Assembly (NCBI RefSeq): GCF_025244905.1
Contig: NZ_CP104285.1
Coordinates: 3,906,001-3,970,000, forward strand
Length of the DNA: 64,000 bases
Reading direction: 5' to 3'
From: Enterobacter mori
Lineage (GTDB): Bacteria > Pseudomonadota > Gammaproteobacteria > Enterobacterales > Enterobacteriaceae
Positions 28,290 to 37,316 of the stretch are shown here, in pieces. The notes beneath the pieces are model-generated. The model did no database searches. It saw only the letters and a list, made by a program, of their open reading frames with translations, and was not told the origin of the DNA. A program made the position numbers and the translations under genes. The first letter of the stretch is position 1, and each line of letters begins with the position of its first letter.

Positions 28290-28949
28290 ATGCGCATTTT
28301 ACTGGTAGAAGACGACAGGCTCATCGGCGACGGCATCAAAGCGGGCCTGAGCAAAATGGGGTTTAACGTGGACTGGTTTACCGACGGGAAAACCGGTCAG
28401 ACCGCGCTGTATAGCGCACCCTATGATGCCGTGGTGCTGGATCTGACGCTGCCGGAGATCGACGGGCTGGAGATCCTGCGCGCCTGGCGCGAAATCGGTA
28501 AGCGCGAGCCGGTACTGATTCTGACGGCGCGGGATGCGCTGAACCAGCGCGTCGAGGGGTTGCGCCTGGGCGCGGATGATTATCTCTGCAAGCCGTTTGC
28601 CCTGATCGAAGTGGCTGCGCGCCTTGAGGCGCTGGTGCGTCGCAGCCACGGTCAGACTCGTAGCGAACTGCGTCACGGTAAGGTCACGCTCGACCCGACG
28701 AGCCTTGTCGCCACGCTGGAGGGCGAAACGCTGACACTCAAACCGAAAGAGTTCGCCCTGCTGGAGCTGCTGATGCGCAATGCGGGCCGCGTGCTGCCGC
28801 GCAAAACGATTGAAGAAAAGCTCTATAACTGGGATGACGACGTCTCCAGCAACGCCGTGGAAGTTCACGTCCATCATCTTCGCCGCAAGCTTGGCAGCGC
28901 GTTTATCCGCACCGTGCACGGTATCGGCTACACCCTGGGTGACGCATGA
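28290..28949 (+). CDS. qseB: two-component response regulator QseB (OmpR family)
   Basis: A 219-residue regulator. The receiver domain (about 1-115) has acidic pocket EDD at 7-9, phosphoacceptor D51 in [12 protein letters not shown] and switch Lys in LCKPFALIE. The OmpR-type winged helix DNA-binding domain follows (about 125-217, [20 protein letters not shown]). AAGGAGGG precedes the start. It overlaps qseC by four bases (ATGA). In E. coli it controls motility and virulence genes. Confidence 0.96.
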   Translation: MRILLVEDDRLIGDGIKAGLSKMGFNVDWFTDGKTGQTALYSAPYDAVVLDLTLPEIDGLEILRAWREIGKREPVLILTARDALNQRVEGLRLGADDYLCKPFALIEVAARLEALVRRSHGQTRSELRHGKVTLDPTSLVATLEGETLTLKPKEFALLELLMRNAGRVLPRKTIEEKLYNWDDDVSSNAVEVHVHHLRRKLGSAFIRTVHGIGYTLGDA

Positions 28950-30283
28950 AACTGAGCCTGAAACTCCGCCTGACGCTGCTCTTCCTGCTGCTCTCTCTGA
29001 CGGCCTGGTTTGCCGCCAGTCTTGTCGCGTGGCAGCAAACGACGCATAAGCTTGACAAGCTCTTTGATACCCAGCAGATGCTGTTTGCCAAACGTCTGCT
29101 GACGATGGACCTGGACGAGATCCGCGCGCCGGAGCGCATGCGCGAGGTGCCCAAAAAAGCCAAACACGGGCATCTGGACGATGACGCGCTGGCCTTCGCC
29201 ATCTTTAGCGCCGACGGCAGCATGATCCTCAACGACGGTGAAAACGGGCGCGATATTCCGTATCACTATCGTCGTGACGGGTTTGCTGACGGACAGCTTC
29301 AGGACGACAACGACGAATGGCGCTTTTTATGGCTGACGTCGCCGGACGGTAAATACCGCGTGGTGGTCGGCCAGGAGTGGGAGTATCGCCAGGACATGGC
29401 GCTGGACGTGGTGAGCTCACAGCTTACGCCGTGGCTGGTGGCGCTACCTGTCATGCTGCTGTTGCTGATCCTGCTGCTGAGCCGCGAGCTGAAGCCGCTG
29501 AAAAAACTGGCGCAGACCCTGCGCTCCCGCACGCCGGATGCCACCGATAAACTCCCAACGGAGGGTGTCCCCACTGAAGTGCGTCCGCTGCTCGACGCCC
29601 TGAACCACCTGTTCACGCGCACGCAAGAGATGATGAGCCGCGAGCGTCGTTTTACCTCCGATGCCGCCCATGAGTTGCGCAGCCCGTTAGCCGCCCTGAA
29701 GGTGCAAACCGACGTGGCGCAGCTGTATCAGGACGATCCCGAGGCGCAGTCCAAAGCCCTTTCGCAGCTTCATGCGGGTATCGACCGCGCCTCCCGGCTG
29801 GTGGATCAACTCCTTACGCTGTCGCGCCTGGATTCGCTGGATAACCTGGACGGCGTCGAGCCGATTGTCATGGCCGATTTACTGCAGTCCGCGGTGATGG
29901 ATATTTATCATCCGGCGCAGCAGGCGGGCATTGATGTACGCCTGAACATCCATGCGCCAGAGGTGAAACGCGCGGGTCAACAGCTGCTCCTTAGCCTGCT
30001 GGTACGTAACCTGCTGGATAATGCAGTACGTTACAGCCCGCGCGGTAGCGTGGTGGACGTGACGCTGGACGGTCGCCGCTTCACCGTGCGTGACAACGGC
30101 CCCGGGATTTCCCCCGACGCGCTGGCACGTATTGGCGAGCGCTTTTATCGTCCACCGGGGCAAGATGCCACGGGTAGCGGGCTGGGCTTATCGATTGTTA
30201 AACGCATCGCCACCCTCCACGGTATGCGCGTCTCGCTGGCTAATGCGGCCGACGGGGGTTTTGAGGTCAACGTCAGCTGGTAG
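28946..30283 (+). CDS. qseC: sensor histidine kinase QseC
   Basis: A 445-residue inner-membrane kinase with membrane helices at about 9-29 and 161-178 around a periplasmic sensor domain. A linker and the dimerisation domain with phosphoacceptor H242 ([15 protein letters not shown]) follow, then the ATPase domain with N box ([11 protein letters not shown]) and G boxes ([16 protein letters not shown]). E. coli QseC responds to autoinducer-3 and catecholamines, though the direct signal is debated. It is translationally coupled to qseB. Confidence 0.96.
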   Translation: MKLSLKLRLTLLFLLLSLTAWFAASLVAWQQTTHKLDKLFDTQQMLFAKRLLTMDLDEIRAPERMREVPKKAKHGHLDDDALAFAIFSADGSMILNDGENGRDIPYHYRRDGFADGQLQDDNDEWRFLWLTSPDGKYRVVVGQEWEYRQDMALDVVSSQLTPWLVALPVMLLLLILLLSRELKPLKKLAQTLRSRTPDATDKLPTEGVPTEVRPLLDALNHLFTRTQEMMSRERRFTSDAAHELRSPLAALKVQTDVAQLYQDDPEAQSKALSQLHAGIDRASRLVDQLLTLSRLDSLDNLDGVEPIVMADLLQSAVMDIYHPAQQAGIDVRLNIHAPEVKRAGQQLLLSLLVRNLLDNAVRYSPRGSVVDVTLDGRRFTVRDNGPGISPDALARIGERFYRPPGQDATGSGLGLSIVKRIATLHGMRVSLANAADGGFEVNVSW

Positions 30284-30387
30284 GCATTATTGCGCTATAT
30301 GCAAAAGACTTTGCACATTTTGCTTATTTTTCCGCTCCGTCCTCGCGCGTAGAATGCCCGACATACTCTCAACACCGAGGACAAATA

Positions 30388-30969
30388 ATGAGCAACATTT
30401 TGATTATCAACGGCGCGAAAGAGTTCGCGCACTCTAAAGGCCAGTTGAATGACACCCTGACCGAGGTCGCGGACGGTTTCCTGCGCGACGCCGGGCATGA
30501 TGTTAAGGTCGTGCGCGCGGACAGCGATTATGACGTGAAAGCCGAAGTGCAGAACTTCCTGTGGGCCGACGTGGTTATCTGGCAGATGCCGGGCTGGTGG
30601 ATGGGCGCGCCGTGGACCGTGAAAAAATACATGGATGACGTGTTCACTGAAGGCCACGGTTCGCTGTATGCCAGCGACGGTCGTACCCGTTCAGACGCCG
30701 CCAAAAAATACGGTTCCGGCGGCCTGATTCAGGGCAAAAAATATATGCTCTCCCTGACCTGGAACGCGCCAATAGAAGCCTTTACCGAGAAAGATCAGTT
30801 CTTCGAAGGCGTGGGCGTCGACGGTGCGTATCTGCCGTTCCACAAGGCGAACCAGTTCCTGGGTATGGATGCGCTGCCGACATTTATCGTCAACGACGTG
30901 ATTAAAATGCCTGACGTCCCGCGCTATATCGCAGAATATCGCAAGCATCTCGCGGAAATTTTTGCTTAA
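30388..30969 (+). CDS. mdaB: NADPH:quinone oxidoreductase MdaB
   Basis: A 193-residue cytoplasmic flavodoxin-fold enzyme using FAD and NADPH for two-electron reduction of quinones, limiting redox cycling. The flavin-binding N-terminus (MSNILIINGAKEFAHSKGQL) and the QMPGWWMGAPWTVKKYMDDV segment are diagnostic. It follows qseC after 104 bases and precedes ygiN by 30 bases, probably one transcript. MdaB and YgiN are proposed to form a quinone/quinol redox pair. Confidence 0.96.
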   Translation: MSNILIINGAKEFAHSKGQLNDTLTEVADGFLRDAGHDVKVVRADSDYDVKAEVQNFLWADVVIWQMPGWWMGAPWTVKKYMDDVFTEGHGSLYASDGRTRSDAAKKYGSGGLIQGKKYMLSLTWNAPIEAFTEKDQFFEGVGVDGAYLPFHKANQFLGMDALPTFIVNDVIKMPDVPRYIAEYRKHLAEIFA

Positions 30970-30999
30970 CTGGTAACCTGGAATTAGAAGGAGTTAACC

Positions 31000-31314
31000 A
31001 TGCTTACCGTAATTGCTGAAATTCGTACTCGCCCAGGTCAACATCACCGCCAGGCGGTGCTGGATCAGTTCGCGAAGATTATCCCGACCGTACTTGAAGA
31101 AGAAGGCTGCCACGGCTATGCGCCGATGGTGGATGCCGCCACTGATGCCAGCTTCCAGGCGACCGCGCCGGACTCCATCATGATGGTTGAACTGTGGGAA
31201 ACCGTGGCGCACCTCGAAGCGCACCTGCAGACTCCGCACATGAAAGCGTGGAGTGAGGCGGTAAAAGGTGACGTGCTGGATACCCATATCCGAATTCTGG
31301 AGCAAGGGGTTTAA
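31000..31314 (+). CDS. ygiN: quinol monooxygenase YgiN (ABM domain)
   Basis: A 104-residue cytoplasmic protein of the antibiotic-biosynthesis-monooxygenase fold, which oxidises quinols such as menadiol without a cofactor. The ABM core is visible from MLTVIAEIRTRPGQ to MMVELWETVAHLEAHLQTPH. AGAAGGAG precedes the start. It is paired with mdaB. In E. coli parE follows directly; here a 13-kb accessory block intervenes. Confidence 0.95.
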   Translation: MLTVIAEIRTRPGQHHRQAVLDQFAKIIPTVLEEEGCHGYAPMVDAATDASFQATAPDSIMMVELWETVAHLEAHLQTPHMKAWSEAVKGDVLDTHIRILEQGV

Positions 31315-31328
31315 GGTTCGTGGAATTT

Positions 31329-31406
31329 GCCGGGTGGCACTGCGTTTACCCGGCCTACAAAACCTGACCCGTATGCCCGGTAAGCGCTAGCGCCACCGGG
31401 CTTTTT
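31329..31406 (+). repeat. REP pair with terminator tail after ygiN
   Basis: Inverted REP units lie at 31329-31358 and 31371-31401. The second, GCCCGGTAAGCGCTAGCGCC-type, is followed directly by TTTTT, so it also makes a plausible intrinsic terminator for mdaB-ygiN. Confidence 0.82.
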
Positions 31407-31467
31407 GTATCACCTTAAAACCCAACTGCTATGCTTATTCTGACTTCATTGTTAACAGGAGGATGGA

Positions 31468-31908
31468 ATGGGTCTTTTTAACTTCGTGAAAGAAGCAGGT
31501 GAAAAGCTGTGGGATAACCTGACCGATCATAAAGGTCAGAGCGACAAAGTCACCGAGCACCTCAAAAAGCTGAATATTCCTGGCGCGGATAACGTCCAGG
31601 TCACCGTTACCGACGGCAAAGCCAGCGTGACGGGTGACGGGCTGACGCAAGAGCAGAAAGAGAAAATTCAGGTTGCCGTGGGGAACATCGCGGGGGTGAG
31701 CGAGGTGGAGAACAACATCACCGCGACCGATGCCAAAGATGAAGCGACTTACTACACGGTGAAATCGGGCGATACCCTGAGCGCCATCTCCAAAACGGTG
31801 TATGGCAACGCTAACCAGTACAACAAGATCTTCGAGGCGAACCGCCCGATGCTCTCCAGCCCGGATAAAATTTATCCAGGCCAGACGCTGCGCATCCCGA
31901 AAGCGTAA
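31468..31908 (+). CDS. K+-binding BON/LysM protein, Kbp (YgaU)-like
   Basis: A 146-residue soluble protein with a BON domain (about 25-88, [20 protein letters not shown]) and a C-terminal LysM domain (about 96-145, [20 protein letters not shown]). No signal peptide is present. It is closely similar to E. coli Kbp/YgaU, a cytoplasmic potassium-binding protein, differing mainly in the linker. In E. coli kbp lies far from this site, so this is either a relocated copy or a second one. AGGAGG precedes the start, and a strong terminator follows. Confidence 0.9.
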   Translation: MGLFNFVKEAGEKLWDNLTDHKGQSDKVTEHLKKLNIPGADNVQVTVTDGKASVTGDGLTQEQKEKIQVAVGNIAGVSEVENNITATDAKDEATYYTVKSGDTLSAISKTVYGNANQYNKIFEANRPMLSSPDKIYPGQTLRIPKA

Positions 31909-31914
31909 CCGCAA

Positions 31915-31941
31915 AGTCGGGGGTACCTCCCCCGACTGTTT
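31915..31941. terminator. bidirectional terminator between kbp-like gene and GH88 gene
   Basis: AGTCGGGGG and CCCCCGACT, with loop TACCT (31915-31937), are followed by GTTTT on the plus strand. It separates the convergent kbp-like and GH88 genes. Confidence 0.82.
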
Positions 31942-33128
31942 TACCAGTACGATTTCCAGCTTTGCGTAAAGCGCACCAGCGCCTCAACGTAGAAGTAATC
32001 TCCCCAGCTCGCACACTCGTCCACCCCTTTGTTGCTCGCCAGGTGATACACCGAGTGTTTCAGAAGCCCGTTGCCCTTCTCGTCTTTGCCCATCAGATAC
32101 TGTTTCGTCAGCGACGACATGATCCCTTTCGCCCACTCCAGATAGCGCTCGCGGTCCGGATCCGTGACCGGCAAATGCTTCACCAGCTCCAGCAGACCGC
32201 ATACCGCGATGGCCGCCGAGGACGAATCGCGCAGCGCATCGGTGCCCACCAGCGCCAGATCCCAGTGGCAGACGTAATCTTCCGGCAGGCGGTTGAGGAA
32301 GTAGTTCGCCAGCCGCTTCGACAGGGCAATCATCGTCTCGTCGCCGGTGTAGATATAGCTCAGCAGGAAGCCGTAAATCCCCCACGCCTGCCCGCGCGAC
32401 CAGCATGAGTCATCGGCGTAGCCCTGCTGGGTATTGCCGTAGCGCGGCGCGCCGGTTAACACATCCATATAGTAGGTATGAAATGTCGAAGCATCTTCAC
32501 GAATGAGATACGTTGCCGCCTGCATCACGTGGGCTTTTGCAGCGTCAGCAAAGCGCGGATCGCCGGTTTGCTCGGTTGCCCAGTAGAGCAGCGGCAGGTT
32601 CATGTTGCAGTCGATGATCATGCGTCCGGCCTGTTCCGGGTCAGAGAGATCCCCCCACGCCTGAATGATCTTCGCTTTTTCATGGAAGCGCTCCAGCAGG
32701 GCTTCCGCCGCCAGCAGCGAGAAGCCGCGCGCCTCACGGTTCCCGGTCAGCCGCCAGGCCGCTACGCAGGAGAGCGTATACAGGAAGCCTAAATCGTGGG
32801 TGTTAGTGTCGTTGCGCCCGGCGATGCGCAGGCCGAACGATCGCACGTGCTTTTCCGCCATCGCGCGGAATTTATCCTCACCGCTCATCTCCCACGCCAG
32901 CCACAGCTGGCCGGTCCAGAAGCTGGTGGTCCACTCCACGTTGTCGGTCAGCGGGTAAAAACCGTCCTTACAGGTTTCCGCCGGGAACTGCTCGCCGAAT
33001 TCCGTTAAATGACGGCTAATCAGGTCGAGGACATGGCCGCGTGCCGAGCTGAGTTCATCGCTAAACGCGCGTGGATCAACGGGTGCGGCAATCGCAGGCA
33101 GGCGCTCCTCTTTGATACGACTTAACAT
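31941..33128 (-). CDS. glycoside hydrolase family 88, unsaturated uronyl hydrolase
   Basis: A 395-residue (alpha/alpha)6-barrel enzyme without a signal peptide, hence cytoplasmic. GH88 enzymes hydrate the 4,5-double bond of unsaturated uronic acids left by polysaccharide lyases, releasing the keto acid and the remaining sugar. The two catalytic Asp motifs of the family are visible: D112 in TNTHDLGFLYT and D173 in MIIDCNMNLPLLYWA, plus C-terminal SCWSRGQAWGIYGF. It is last in a minus-strand operon after a DUF2264 gene and a LacY-type symporter, 27 bases from the symporter stop. Confidence 0.92.
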   Translation of the reverse strand: MLSRIKEERLPAIAAPVDPRAFSDELSSARGHVLDLISRHLTEFGEQFPAETCKDGFYPLTDNVEWTTSFWTGQLWLAWEMSGEDKFRAMAEKHVRSFGLRIAGRNDTNTHDLGFLYTLSCVAAWRLTGNREARGFSLLAAEALLERFHEKAKIIQAWGDLSDPEQAGRMIIDCNMNLPLLYWATEQTGDPRFADAAKAHVMQAATYLIREDASTFHTYYMDVLTGAPRYGNTQQGYADDSCWSRGQAWGIYGFLLSYIYTGDETMIALSKRLANYFLNRLPEDYVCHWDLALVGTDALRDSSSAAIAVCGLLELVKHLPVTDPDRERYLEWAKGIMSSLTKQYLMGKDEKGNGLLKHSVYHLASNKGVDECASWGDYFYVEALVRFTQSWKSYW

Positions 33129-33155
33129 ATTTCGGTTCCTTCTTTGACGGCGAAA

Positions 33156-34421
33156 TTATCGGGTTGAGGTTTCTGCTACGTTCAGCGTGCGGGATCCGCG
33201 CCATTTGCTCTGACAGGCGGATAACGTGAAGGCAGAAATAAGGGTAAAGGTCAGCGCCGTGGCGCCCATGATGATATAGGTCTGTTCAAAGCCGATGCGG
33301 TCATACATATATCCGGCAGGCGAAGAGACGACCACGTTACCGACGTACAGCATTGCCTGATAGCCCAGTAAATACATGGTGGCATTCACGCGCTTATCGA
33401 AATGTTCGGCGATGTATTTAAAGACGGAGACCAGCAGCAGGCAGATTTCCAGGCCGTACAGCGGCTTCAGCACGGAAATTAACAGGTGAGAATCGCACAT
33501 GCCGGAAATAATCAGACGCGCCCCCACCACCAGACCGACAATTAACAGCCCGCGCTTGGCACCAATAAAATTCACGAACAGCGGGATCACCATATACATG
33601 ACGAACTCCATGCCTGACTGCACGGTACCCAGGTAGCCGAACACCGCGTTGCCCTGGTGGATATCGTCAAAGAAGGTAACGAAATAGCGCGAGAACTGCT
33701 GCTCGGCGATAAACATCATCCACGCCACGCCCGCCACGTACAGGCAGAAAGCCCAGAATTTACGGCTACGCAGCAGTGCATACACGTCCGAAGGGGCGAT
33801 ATTCTCTTTGGTCAGCACCTCACCGGCGTGAACGGAGTTCGTGTTCACTTTCAGGCTCAGCAGGACAATCAGCATCACCACAGAGGTCACGCTGCCCATA
33901 ATAAAGTTATACGCCGGCGAGAGGTTAAACAGCAGGCCGGAGAAGGACGACGCCACCGCCCAGCCGAGCGAGCCCCACATGCGGATCTGCCCGAACTCCA
34001 TGCCGTTCAGGCGGCTAAAGCGGTCAGAATAGGATTCACACGCCGCCACGCCCGCATACCAGGCAAAGCTCAGATAGAGCGCACCAATAGCGATCCCCAA
34101 CATGGTGTTGGAGATTAACAGCGGCTGATAGACGTAAATAAAGAACGGCGCCATCAGGGCCGACATGGCGACCACAAAATAGAGCAGGTATTTGTTCATG
34201 CCGATTTTATCAAGAATATAGCCATAGATGGGTTTGAGAATAACGGAGAAAATACCGTTCACCGCGAATACGGTTCCGATCACCGCCCCGCTGAGATTCG
34301 CTTTTTGACCGAGCCAGATAGCCAGCAGGCCAATACTGGCGGACCAGGTAAAGAAGTAGAGAAAAATAAAGCTGCTGATTTTGTAATATTCGGTTCTGTT
34401 GGTTGTCGATGTTTTTTTCAT
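33156..34421 (-). CDS. oligosaccharide:H+ symporter, MFS (LacY/RafB/CscB family)
   Basis: A 421-residue permease with 12 predicted membrane helices. The N-terminus (YYKISSFIFLYFFTWSASIG) and the helix 2-3 loop (KPIYGYILDKIGMNKYLLYF) are typical of the oligosaccharide:H+ symporter family. The helix IV/V substrate-contact Glu and Arg region (ACESYSDRFSRLNGMEFGQI) resembles LacY. I placed the start at 34421 (MKKTSTTNRTEYY) after GAGG; in-frame sequence further upstream overlaps the DUF2264 gene. Between two uronoside-acting enzyme genes, its cargo is likely a uronic-acid-containing disaccharide or oligosaccharide. Confidence 0.9.
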   Translation of the reverse strand: MKKTSTTNRTEYYKISSFIFLYFFTWSASIGLLAIWLGQKANLSGAVIGTVFAVNGIFSVILKPIYGYILDKIGMNKYLLYFVVAMSALMAPFFIYVYQPLLISNTMLGIAIGALYLSFAWYAGVAACESYSDRFSRLNGMEFGQIRMWGSLGWAVASSFSGLLFNLSPAYNFIMGSVTSVVMLIVLLSLKVNTNSVHAGEVLTKENIAPSDVYALLRSRKFWAFCLYVAGVAWMMFIAEQQFSRYFVTFFDDIHQGNAVFGYLGTVQSGMEFVMYMVIPLFVNFIGAKRGLLIVGLVVGARLIISGMCDSHLLISVLKPLYGLEICLLLVSVFKYIAEHFDKRVNATMYLLGYQAMLYVGNVVVSSPAGYMYDRIGFEQTYIIMGATALTFTLISAFTLSACQSKWRGSRTLNVAETSTR

Positions 34422-34453
34422 ACCATCCTCGCCAAGGTGTAGGGTCAGAATTT

Positions 34454-36268
34454 TTATAATGTGAACGACAGTTGACGTTCGCCTCCAGGTTCGCGGATCT
34501 CGACCTGGTTTTGCGTAATATTCAGGAGCGGCCTGGCCGCAATATTTTGCTTTTCGCTGGCAAAGACGGCGCAGCAGAGCCAGCTTTCTCCCTGAGGGAT
34601 ATCGGTTTTTAACAGCGGAATGGCGGCGCACTCCGGGAACATAATGCTGCTGTTCGGCGGCGTGACGAGGCTGTCCGGCACGCGCGCGATAACGGGTGAG
34701 AGATCGACAATCGCGCTGCTGCCGTTCTCAGCCTTGAGATAACAGCCTCGCTCGCGGATCTGGTGTTCGGTTTTCATCACCGCAAAACCGCCCTCCGCCG
34801 TTTGCAGCGTACGTGCACTGTTGATGCGGTGCAGACGCAGATGCCACTCGCCAAAGGGGATTTGCCAGGTGTCGATATGCACGTCGTGCCACGGCGACCA
34901 GCGCGAGTAGAGGTAATTTTCATCCACCCGCACCGCTTCGCATTCGCGACGGCCGCGGTAGTAGTCGTCTCCGTCCGCCAGCAGCAGCATGGAATCACAG
35001 GCCGCATGCTTAAGGCCAAAGCGCCCGCGCTCAATGGTGAAACCAAAGCGGCTGGAGTAGGCAAATTTAGTGTATTTGGCGTCGGTATTGACGTAGTTGT
35101 TCAGCTCGAGTTGACCGGCGGTGAGCAGGGTGACGTGCTGCGACTTTTCCGCATGGATAAGGATCTGCTGGGCATGCGGAATCACATGCTTTTCAGCCAG
35201 CGCGGGTAACGGCTCCTCATCGGCCAGCCAGAACGGGTGCGCCTCCGGCAGCGCCAGAATGAGGTAGGTTTTCAGCGCCCAGTACGGCGAACCGGGCGAG
35301 TTATAGTCCTCGCACATCGCGAGGTTCGGATACGCAAAACCGAGGGTCAAAATGCCGTCGCGATCGGTAATCGGCTGCTGCTGCCACCAGCGCAGATGGC
35401 GCAAAATAATGCCCTTCACGATGCCCGGCGTGAATACCTCCAGCCCGGAAAAAGCCACCGCGCTCCAGAACGCGACCATCGCAAAACGGTAGGTCAGGCT
35501 GCGGCCAAACGGCACCGAGGCACCATCGGCTGCGGACCAGTAGATAAAGTCTTCCGCGAACAAACGCGAGCGCTCGCGCAGCACGTCCGCCCTCGCCTCG
35601 TCGCCGCTTAGGGTGGCGTAGATCAGGCCGTAGAAGTGGAAGGCCATTGAAATATAGTAATCTTTCGGGCGGCCCGGTCCGTCGGAGTACCAGCCGTCGC
35701 CCAGATAGTAGGCGTCCATCAACGCAAAGCGGTGGTCGATGGCGCGCTGGTCATACGGCAGCCCGGCGCGCTTGAATCCAAGCTGGACCATGATGGCGAA
35801 GTAGTTCCAGTTGCTGTCCGGCATCTGCGCGTCGGTAATCTGGCTAAGCCAGGCGTGGAGGTTCATCACGTCGCGCTCGGTGAAGCGCTCGAGGAGTTTG
35901 TCGCCCAGCAGGGACAGCCCCAGACCGTAGGCCGCCATCTCCACCAGACGCTGATCGTAGGGGTCGGTTTCCCCCCAGTAATCCGCGCCTTGCGGATCGG
36001 TGCCCAGTTTGATGGCGTCCAGGTATTTCTCACTCCACGGCTCGCCCTCGCCGCCAGCCATCAGCGGAAACAGCCCCCACAGCGCGCGGGAAAGCCCTTC
36101 CATCTGCGCGATATCCGTCGCGTAGTGCGCGCAGGTCTCGCCCAGCGAAAAACGTGAACTGCCCGGCGGAAACTGTTTATCCAGCGCGCCCAGCATCGCG
36201 TTTAGATACGCCACCACGTCCCGGCGTGAAGACAACGGATTTGATTTTTCTTTGTTTGCCACCCACAT
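34454..36268 (-). CDS. DUF2264 family protein, putative intracellular glycosidase
   Basis: A 604-residue protein of the DUF2264 family: an N-terminal alpha-barrel domain (about 1-360, SNWNYFAIMVQLGFKRAGLP, GWYSDGPGRPKDYYISMAFH) and a beta-rich C-terminal domain (about 380-600), similar in plan to heparinase-type lyases. From memory some members are classed as GH154 beta-glucuronidases. No signal peptide is present. The start at 36268 (MWVANKEKSN) has GAGGG upstream. It is first in the operon with the symporter and GH88 genes and divergent from an AraC regulator. Its exact reaction is not established here. Confidence 0.85.
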   Translation of the reverse strand: MWVANKEKSNPLSSRRDVVAYLNAMLGALDKQFPPGSSRFSLGETCAHYATDIAQMEGLSRALWGLFPLMAGGEGEPWSEKYLDAIKLGTDPQGADYWGETDPYDQRLVEMAAYGLGLSLLGDKLLERFTERDVMNLHAWLSQITDAQMPDSNWNYFAIMVQLGFKRAGLPYDQRAIDHRFALMDAYYLGDGWYSDGPGRPKDYYISMAFHFYGLIYATLSGDEARADVLRERSRLFAEDFIYWSAADGASVPFGRSLTYRFAMVAFWSAVAFSGLEVFTPGIVKGIILRHLRWWQQQPITDRDGILTLGFAYPNLAMCEDYNSPGSPYWALKTYLILALPEAHPFWLADEEPLPALAEKHVIPHAQQILIHAEKSQHVTLLTAGQLELNNYVNTDAKYTKFAYSSRFGFTIERGRFGLKHAACDSMLLLADGDDYYRGRRECEAVRVDENYLYSRWSPWHDVHIDTWQIPFGEWHLRLHRINSARTLQTAEGGFAVMKTEHQIRERGCYLKAENGSSAIVDLSPVIARVPDSLVTPPNSSIMFPECAAIPLLKTDIPQGESWLCCAVFASEKQNIAARPLLNITQNQVEIREPGGERQLSFTL

Positions 36269-36434
36269 AGGTTTGCCCTCGCAATCAACTGCGGCAAAGC
36301 ATAGTGAATCCGCAAGGGGCAGAAATGTTAGCCACGTCACAGGTGAGAACGATGAATAAACCTACAGTTAAGAAAATTTAAAAACGTGGTTTATAAATAG
36401 CATCTGACGGGGAAAAGTTGAGTTCTATTGCACT

Positions 36435-37274
36435 ATGCGCGACACGCCAACGTCCGATCATCTGGAGCTGATTACCTTGAACGACACCGTGGTGTCGTTC
36501 AGCCGCCTGTTCGCCAATACCGTGCGTTACCACCACTGGCATCAGTGTCTGGAAATTCTTTATGTGGAAGAAGGGTTTGGCGTCGCGATTGTCGACAACC
36601 GGCATTACACCATGCGCCCCGGGCGGCTGTTTTTCTTCCCACCCTTTACCCTGCACAAGGTGATGGTGGACGCGCAGGCGGAGGCCATTTACCGGCGCAC
36701 CATCATTCATCTCGATCATCACGCCGTGCTGAAAAACCTGCGTGATTTCCCGCAAACCCGGCAGCGACTGGAGCGGCTTTCACGCCGCGGCGGTGAGGCG
36801 TGGGTCGCTGACCTTGCGCATTGCCAGCACCATGTCGCTCATCTGTTGGGCTGTTATCAATCGCCCATGAACAGCGAGGCCATTGCCGGGCTGCTGATCG
36901 GCCTGTTTGCCATGCTGCCCGACGATCGCGACGGCACGCCGGGCAGCAGCCAGGGGATCGCCAGCCAGGTGATGTTCTGGCTGGATGAGCATTATCGGGA
37001 GAAATTCCGCCTCGACGCGCTGGCCGAAGAGCTGGGGAAATCGCGCAGCTATGTGTCGCGAAAATTCCATGCGGAGACGGGCGAGAAGATCCACGACTAT
37101 CTGAATACGTTAAGGCTGCGTAAGGCCTGCGAGAGTTTGCTGCATACCGATTACAGCGTTCGCGACATCGCGGCGCAGACGGGGTTCTCCGACGTGACGT
37201 GGTTCATCAGCGCATTTAAAAAAGGGATTGGCGAGACGCCGCTGCAGTACAGGAAGAACCATCGTGCGGTCTGA
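36435..37274 (+). CDS. AraC-family regulator with N-terminal cupin domain
   Basis: A 279-residue regulator. The cupin sugar-sensing domain spans about 15-150 (HHWHQCLEILYVEEGFGVAI, MRPGRLFFFPPFTLHKV) and the C-terminal AraC domain about 180-277 (LDALAEELGKSRSYVSRKFH, DIAAQTGFSDVTWFISAFKK). It is transcribed divergently from the DUF2264-symporter-GH88 operon across 166 bases and is its likely substrate-responsive regulator. The ribosome site is weak, so expression may be low. It ends at a C-rich palindromic repeat. Confidence 0.9.
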   Translation: MRDTPTSDHLELITLNDTVVSFSRLFANTVRYHHWHQCLEILYVEEGFGVAIVDNRHYTMRPGRLFFFPPFTLHKVMVDAQAEAIYRRTIIHLDHHAVLKNLRDFPQTRQRLERLSRRGGEAWVADLAHCQHHVAHLLGCYQSPMNSEAIAGLLIGLFAMLPDDRDGTPGSSQGIASQVMFWLDEHYREKFRLDALAEELGKSRSYVSRKFHAETGEKIHDYLNTLRLRKACESLLHTDYSVRDIAAQTGFSDVTWFISAFKKGIGETPLQYRKNHRAV

Positions 37275-37312
37275 CACCCTCACCCCAGCCCTCTCCCTCA
37301 AGGGAGAGGGGG
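37275..37312. repeat. C-rich palindromic repeat (half copy) between convergent genes
   Basis: CACCCTCACCCCAGCCCTCT-type arm with a perfect 10-bp stem CCCTCTCCCT / AGGGAGAGGG (37289-37310). It belongs to the family seen at 10062-10142 and 44510-44547, and probably terminates both flanking convergent genes. Confidence 0.75.
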
Positions 37313-37316
37313 AAAA

